Shown: piece after piece, positions 5,030-8,858 of the stretch
Position numbering within the stretch: the stretch's first letter is position 1
How the letters are laid out: each line of letters starts with the position of its first letter
Assembly: GCA_007117145.1 (NCBI GenBank)
Contig: SKHC01000048.1
Span: 1 to 8,858 of the forward strand
From: Candidatus Woesearchaeota archaeon
GTDB taxonomy: Archaea > Nanobdellota > Nanobdellia > Woesearchaeales > 21-14-0-10-32-9
Length of the DNA stretch: 8,858 nt
Direction: 5' to 3'
Made by a program: the position numbers and the translations under genes
The notes under the pieces: model-generated
Told to the model about the DNA's origin: nothing
What the model saw: only the letters and a program-made list of their open reading frames with translations
Database searches by the model: none

Positions 5030-5485
5030 ATGTACAAAATAGATGAGGTTTTGGATGTCAAATCTAGGCTAAGAAGTGCATTGACAAATGCACAGGAAAA
5101 AGCATACAAATACGGAGAAAATATACTGCTTCACAGCCAACCAACACATCGAAACTACCCTGAAAAAATCGAACTCGATATGCCTTTAATGGATAGAAAG
5201 AACTTAGCTGAATTCATCAGATTAAAAAGTGAAAAATACAAGAAAATTACTCGTCGAGTCTACGATTTACACGCATCTTCTGAAAACAGATTAGTAGAAT
5301 CTCTAACCAGAATAGATCCTAATGATTTAAGTAATCCCTCAGTGGATGAGCAAATAATTAATCCGCAACGATTAGAAGAACTATTAGATAACATGGAAAA
5401 ACAAGGCTGGACAAGCAATTACGTAAACAAAATAGTAAAACAAAACGAAAAAAGAATTATTTCGATCCCAACACATCCACTTTAA
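5030..5485 (+). CDS. Hypothetical 151-residue protein
   Basis: I do not recognise a family. The protein is soluble, charged and mostly helical in appearance, with no membrane segment, signal peptide or cysteines. Visible segments are an N-terminal helix (EVLDVKSRLRSALTNAQEKAY), a His/Pro patch (LLHSQPTHRNYPEKIEL), a basic helix (RLKSEKYKKITRRVYDLH), and an acidic helix near LEELLDNMEKQGW with a basic C-terminus. Its TATA-like box lies 28 nt from the ATG, so the mRNA is probably leaderless and monocistronic. Its last 29 bases overlap the NUDIX gene on the other strand. Codon use is like the neighbours, with mainly AGA for arginine, although two CGT/CGA codons occur together near 5251. Being a stand-alone gene, it gets no functional clue from context. 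Confidence 0.75.
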   Translation: MYKIDEVLDVKSRLRSALTNAQEKAYKYGENILLHSQPTHRNYPEKIELDMPLMDRKNLAEFIRLKSEKYKKITRRVYDLHASSENRLVESLTRIDPNDLSNPSVDEQIINPQRLEELLDNMEKQGWTSNYVNKIVKQNEKRIISIPTHPL

Positions 5486-5999
5486 ATTGTTCTAACCCGT
5501 TTTCTAACTTTTTAAGTTTCAAAAAATTGGCAAAAAACTTATTTCTAAAATCACTTCTTTGAGATAACTCAAAGAATTCATCTAATGAAACGAACTTTGG
5601 AGATATTTTTTCACCGTTATCTGGCTTTGGATCTTGAATTTTTTTGATGTTTGAAACGACATAGTATTTCGTTTTCCACTCCAGTGTTTTCGCAAAATCT
5701 TGCTCCATAAAAAACTTAAACTTACCAGTAAGACCTGTTTCCTCTAATAATTCTCGTTTACCTGCATCTTCAAAGCTTTCTTCCCACTCAACCATTCCTC
5801 CAGGAAGACTTAAAAATTTACCTTTACTTGGCTGTTCTTCTTCATATATTAGTAATTTGCTATCTTTCACGACTAAAAGTTGAACACTTGGTCTTCTAAC
5901 AGCTCGCTCAAAAGTTTCTTTGGTCCCATCAAACATTTCTTGCTCCCACTGATAAACCTTGAAAAGAATGCCATCATAAACTAATTTTTTGTTGTTCAT
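5457..5999 (-). CDS. NUDIX hydrolase, possibly ADP-ribose pyrophosphatase-like
   Basis: This 180-residue protein contains a perfect NUDIX box from G68 to L90: G, five residues, E74, seven residues, R82-E83-L-L-E86-E87-T-G-L. E83, E86 and E87 provide the metal-binding carboxylates. NUDIX enzymes hydrolyse nucleoside diphosphates linked to another moiety. The FERAVRRPSVQLLVV segment before the box resembles the strand arrangement of ADP-ribose pyrophosphatases. Substrate assignment from that is weak. LPGGMVEWEES begins the box, and the C-terminal 40 residues look helical. The TATA-like sequence at 6021-6029 lies about 26 nt from the ATG, so the mRNA is probably leaderless. Its 3' end overlaps the convergent 151-residue gene by 29 bp. 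It is divergent from the PolB-like gene, with separate TATA-like elements in an 89-base interval. Confidence 0.92.
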   Translation of the reverse strand: MNNKKLVYDGILFKVYQWEQEMFDGTKETFERAVRRPSVQLLVVKDSKLLIYEEEQPSKGKFLSLPGGMVEWEESFEDAGKRELLEETGLTGKFKFFMEQDFAKTLEWKTKYYVVSNIKKIQDPKPDNGEKISPKFVSLDEFFELSQRSDFRNKFFANFLKLKKLENGLEQFKVDVLGSK

Positions 6000-6020
6000 A
6001 ACTATTTTTCTGTTTAAATT

Positions 6021-6029
6021 TATTTAAAA
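6021..6029 (-). promoter_or_regulatory. TATA-like box of the NUDIX gene
   Basis: Minus-strand TTTTAAATA is centred about 26 nt before the ATG at 5999. It forms one half of a near-palindrome (6012-6030, GTTTAAAT and ATTTAAAAC). Confidence 0.5.
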
Positions 6030-6058
6030 CTATCTAACACTACTTTAAAATAGCAACA

Positions 6059-6066
6059 TTTTAAAG
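6059..6066 (+). promoter_or_regulatory. TATA-like box of the PolB-like gene
   Basis: TTTTAAAG is centred about 27 nt before the ATG at 6089, with no Shine-Dalgarno sequence between. This again points to a leaderless mRNA. A second candidate, CTTTAAAATAG, lies near 6043-6052. Confidence 0.5.
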
Positions 6067-6088
6067 TTTGGTTTGATTACGTTAATTT

Positions 6089-8461
6089 ATGTTTAGAATA
6101 CTTGATATCAAACCAAAGGGCTCAGGTGATGAAGTTGAAGTAGCTTATTTTGACGATGAAACCTACACAGTTCAAAGAGAATTTGGCAAAAAAGAACACA
6201 TAATACCCACAATAGAGCTGGTGAAAGACAAGTATCCTCCTGAAAAAGTTATGAGTTTGCTTTCACAAAAGTATCCTGAAAGACAATTCGAAGTAAAACC
6301 GTACGGGTTCAAAAAAGACAGCTACGTAATCTGGGCCAAAGGACCTAGAAAATTCAAAAAAGATTTAGAATTACATTTAAAAAAAAACAAACAAATCTTC
6401 ATAACAAACCACGAGCACAGATTTCACCCAAGAACAATAAACATCAATGATTCCCAAACACTTAACTCTCTAGAAAAAAAAGTAAGCCAGATAACTGGCG
6501 TTAGCGAAATTGAAAGATTACCGACGAATCTAAAGCTAAAAACAAACAAAAGAGCATTAAGAGAGTTACCTCCAAACAAGTTTTTGATAGTAGAATACGA
6601 ATCAGAAATGCTGACAAAGGAAGAAGCCGAGCAGAAAAAAAAAGCAATAAAAAAACAAATACCTGGCTACATCGACGGATTAAACGTTTTTGGTGAAGAT
6701 GACGATTACAGGGTCAGAGTTAGAACTATAAGTCACCCTGTAATTCAGAAAAAATTCAAAAACTTCTTACTAAAAGAAATGAACGCCAGAGAAATCAGTC
6801 ATGACCCCCTAGATTTAAACAGTCCTAAAAAACAACTGTTAATGTTTCACCCAATATACTCGCAGTACTTACCAGGAGTAGAGCTTGAAAAACAAGAACA
6901 CAAAGACCTCTTAGTGTTTAAAGAAGACTTAGAAGACATAGTAAAAAAAGCGACTACTTTCTACAAAAAAAATACTGCTGTTGTAGACTTAGAAGTAACT
7001 GATTATACTAAAAACGTTCCTTTAAGCGGAAACATATTCATGGCTGTTTTAAAATCAGAAACGGAAAACAAATTGTACATGACATCTAAAGTACACAACA
7101 AAAAAATAAGAGCGCATTTAAACTCAATACAAGAATTTGACTCTGCCGAGCTTATTTACTTAGACAATGAAAAAGCTTTAGCGGAAAGACTGTTTGAAGA
7201 TGCAAACAAATACGAGTTCGTAATGGGTTTTAACATAGATAAATATGATGAACCCCACTTAAAAAAATTAGGAGATATCTGGCAAGTAAATAAAAACGAA
7301 AGAATACTTGACGCTTTAAAATATGTTGAAAACAGATTACATTTGACTAAAGACAAAAAACTTGGAACGATAGGCAAATTCAAAAAAAGCATTGACTATG
7401 GCGAAATGGAGCGCTTGGTTAGAGAAAAAAAACGTGAAGGAATAGAAAAAATAGTAAGATACACTTTAGAAGATGGAAGCGGAACATGGAATGTTTTGAG
7501 TGAAATGATAGAACTTGGAGTTACAGAAAGCATAGCTGTAAACAAACCTTTAACACAAGTGTTTAGAAACAAACCAAGCAAAAACCATTACGACTCAGGG
7601 CAAAGACTTTACTTTTTAAAACTAAATACTTACAGAGACAGGCATGAATTTAGCAAAGTAAAACACTTCAAAAAATTCAAAGAAAGAAAAACAAATGAAG
7701 AACTCTTAAAGAGTATTCATCCAAGCTCATCAAAGTATAACAGAATTGAAGGAGAGCTTTACTATCCGACAACTTTTATAGAACCACTTAAAGCAATAAT
7801 TCATAGCAGCCCTGCAGTTAGCAAGTTATATGATGACGTATACTTGGAAAAAGATATACTAAAGAAACTATTAATGTTATCTGTTGTCACAGGAAAACTA
7901 ACAGTTCCTGTAGATAAAATAAAAAATTACATGGAAAGCTTAGATTTGGAATTTGGTAAATTCTATGACGTAACCAAAATATATCCTGATGCAGAGGCTG
8001 AAGAAAAAGGAAACCAAACAAGCTTTATATTCGCAAAATCATACGATGTACCAAACTATATTTGGCAGACAAACGATAAAAGTTACGATGCCACGATTAT
8101 CAACTACAACAACGAAATAGCAAGAAAAATAGAAGAAACAACATATGAGCACGCAATAAGACACTTACTTGTAAATGCCAATAGAGGAATACCTTTGGGA
8201 AAAATAAAAGCCTTGCAGTTAGAAGAAGGAGAGCTTATTGGAAAACTTGATGATATGACAATAACTCTTGGCAGAAAATATCCAAAACAAGGATACTTAA
8301 AAGACTTGCTAGACACATACTTGCAAGAGGAAAGCATAGATGTGAATGAGTGGTTGTTTAAAATGCCTGAAGGGCTAAACCCTAGGCAAACACAGATAGT
8401 AAAAGCAGCTCTGCAAGTAAACCCCTTAAAAAAACACAAAAACCAAGGATACTTATTCTAA
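6089..8461 (+). CDS. Family B DNA polymerase-like protein: exonuclease motifs present, polymerase motifs not found
   Basis: This 790-residue protein carries the three motifs of the 3'-5' proofreading exonuclease of family B DNA polymerases in the right order. Exo I is VVDLEVTD (D300, E302), Exo II is GFNIDKYDEPHL (N382, D387), and Exo III is RYTLEDG (Y458, D462). The first 110 residues resemble the polymerase N-terminal domain: FRILDI start, then PYGFKKDSYVIWAKGP. About 180 further residues precede Exo I, so Exo I is far later than in a typical archaeal PolB (near residue 140). After Exo III only 328 residues remain. I find no DxxSLYPS (motif A), no K-x3-NS-x-YG (motif B) and no YxDTD (motif C). 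A SYDATIINYN stretch at 665-674 is at best a remnant. It could be an inactivated PolB paralog, a separate exonuclease, or one part of a split enzyme. The C-terminus is NQGYLF. PCNA follows 56 bases downstream, supporting a replication or repair role. Confidence 0.8.
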   Translation: MFRILDIKPKGSGDEVEVAYFDDETYTVQREFGKKEHIIPTIELVKDKYPPEKVMSLLSQKYPERQFEVKPYGFKKDSYVIWAKGPRKFKKDLELHLKKNKQIFITNHEHRFHPRTININDSQTLNSLEKKVSQITGVSEIERLPTNLKLKTNKRALRELPPNKFLIVEYESEMLTKEEAEQKKKAIKKQIPGYIDGLNVFGEDDDYRVRVRTISHPVIQKKFKNFLLKEMNAREISHDPLDLNSPKKQLLMFHPIYSQYLPGVELEKQEHKDLLVFKEDLEDIVKKATTFYKKNTAVVDLEVTDYTKNVPLSGNIFMAVLKSETENKLYMTSKVHNKKIRAHLNSIQEFDSAELIYLDNEKALAERLFEDANKYEFVMGFNIDKYDEPHLKKLGDIWQVNKNERILDALKYVENRLHLTKDKKLGTIGKFKKSIDYGEMERLVREKKREGIEKIVRYTLEDGSGTWNVLSEMIELGVTESIAVNKPLTQVFRNKPSKNHYDSGQRLYFLKLNTYRDRHEFSKVKHFKKFKERKTNEELLKSIHPSSSKYNRIEGELYYPTTFIEPLKAIIHSSPAVSKLYDDVYLEKDILKKLLMLSVVTGKLTVPVDKIKNYMESLDLEFGKFYDVTKIYPDAEAEEKGNQTSFIFAKSYDVPNYIWQTNDKSYDATIINYNNEIARKIEETTYEHAIRHLLVNANRGIPLGKIKALQLEEGELIGKLDDMTITLGRKYPKQGYLKDLLDTYLQEESIDVNEWLFKMPEGLNPRQTQIVKAALQVNPLKKHKNQGYLF

Positions 8462-8475
8462 CAAAAGTAGGAAAA

Positions 8476-8486
8476 TTATATAAATA
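8476..8486 (+). promoter_or_regulatory. TATA box of PCNA
   Basis: TTATATAAATA lies in the 56-base gap after the PolB-like gene. It predicts initiation near 8506, about 12 nt before the ATG, so PCNA has its own promoter and a very short leader. Confidence 0.6.
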
Positions 8487-8506
8487 AACTTCAATTATCT
8501 GGTAGT

Positions 8507-8512
8507 GGAGGG
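8507..8512 (+). promoter_or_regulatory. Shine-Dalgarno sequence of PCNA
   Basis: GGAGGG lies five bases before the ATG at 8518 and is the strongest ribosome-binding site in the window. It fixes the start and fits a highly translated gene. Confidence 0.75.
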
Positions 8513-8517
8513 AATAC

Positions 8518-8858
8518 ATGAAATTAACATTAGCTGAACCTAGACTCATAAAAGAAAGCTTTGCAATAATATCAGAACTCGTGACTGAAACAAGAATCCA
8601 AGTAACAAAAGACTACTTAGAAGTCATAGCCATGGATCCTGCAAATGTAGCGATGGTCATATTCAAAATGCCTCAAACAAGCTTCGCTGAATACATAGTT
8701 GAAGATGAAGAAATACTGGCAATCAACCTTAGCAATTTAAAACAAATTCTCAGAAGGGTTAAAAACTCAGATGTTTTAACCCTGGAAAAACAAGAAAACA
8801 AACTGAAAATCGTGATGAAAGACAAAAGCACAAGAACATTCTACTTACCATTACTTGA
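8518..8858 (+). CDS. pcn: DNA polymerase sliding clamp PCNA (partial, 3' end outside window)
   Basis: The first 113 codons of the archaeal sliding clamp, which encircles DNA and tethers polymerases, FEN1, ligase and RFC. The start reads MKLTLAEPRLIKESFAIISE, followed by the diagnostic VIAMDPANVAMVIFKM segment of the first clamp domain. AINLSNLKQILRRVKNSDVL and the STRTFYLPL strand follow, all in the expected order. About half of the usual 245-250 residues are present before the window ends, with no frameshift. A TATA box and GGAGGG give it an independent, strong start. It lies on the same strand just after the PolB-like gene, although the separate promoter means the two need not be co-transcribed. 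Confidence 0.95.
   Translation, partial: MKLTLAEPRLIKESFAIISELVTETRIQVTKDYLEVIAMDPANVAMVIFKMPQTSFAEYIVEDEEILAINLSNLKQILRRVKNSDVLTLEKQENKLKIVMKDKSTRTFYLPLL

Noticed and set aside
8081..8110. SYDATIINYN as motif A of a DNA polymerase
   Set aside because: It lacks the S-L-Y-P core, and no motif B or C follows at a suitable distance. It is mentioned only as a possible remnant.
7156..8439. Minus-strand open frames opposite the PolB-like gene
   Set aside because: They are shadows of an A-rich coding strand. Their translations resemble no protein family.
1..8858. CRISPR array, insertion sequence or prophage features
   Set aside because: No regularly spaced direct repeats, no transposase or integrase and no terminal inverted repeats are visible. 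The downstream flank of the tRNA shows no duplicated tRNA 3' end that would mark an integrated element.

Overview
The window looks like a compact, A+T-rich archaeal chromosome segment, probably from a DPANN-type lineage such as Woesearchaeota or Pacearchaeota (the lineage is an inference from general resemblance). The archaeal assignment itself is well supported. There is a PCNA gene at the right edge, an archaeal-type RNase J, a tRNA-Leu(CAA) with an intron at the canonical 37/38 position, TATA-like boxes about 25-30 nt before start codons (the leaderless arrangement), and heavy use of AGA for arginine.

Layout. 1-60 may be the tail of an upstream gene. 136-1398 (+) is a tight three-gene cluster of unrecognised acidic or coiled-coil proteins, the first with an amphipathic N-terminus. 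1443-1584 (+) is the intron-containing tRNA-Leu with its own promoter and T-rich terminator. 1585-1695 has no gene but holds one imperfect hairpin. 1696-1980 (-) is a single-domain rhodanese. It diverges, across one near-symmetric TATA element, from 2034-4414 (+), a two-gene operon of an RNase J-type beta-CASP nuclease and a membrane-anchored metallophosphoesterase whose start and stop overlap. 4409-4932 (-) is a ribbon-helix-helix-like antitoxin / MazF-PemK toxin pair, convergent with and slightly overlapping the phosphoesterase gene. 5030-5485 (+) is an unrecognised 151-residue protein, tail-to-tail with a NUDIX hydrolase at 5457-5999 (-) with a 29-bp overlap. 6089-8461 (+) encodes a 790-residue protein with the three exonuclease motifs of family B DNA polymerases but no polymerase motifs that I can find. 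8518 to the right edge (+) is the start of PCNA. No gene-free stretch exceeds 300 bases.

How the parts fit. RNA metabolism (RNase J, tRNA-Leu) and replication (the PolB-like protein next to PCNA) are the clear functional themes, with accessory genes (toxin-antitoxin, rhodanese, NUDIX) between them. The most unusual item is the PolB-like protein: an apparently intact proofreading exonuclease in a polymerase-sized protein that seems to have lost, or never had, the catalytic palm, encoded directly upstream of the sliding clamp. Starts fall into two classes. Genes with a TATA-like element 25-30 nt from the ATG look leaderless. Operon-internal genes and PCNA mostly carry Shine-Dalgarno sequences.
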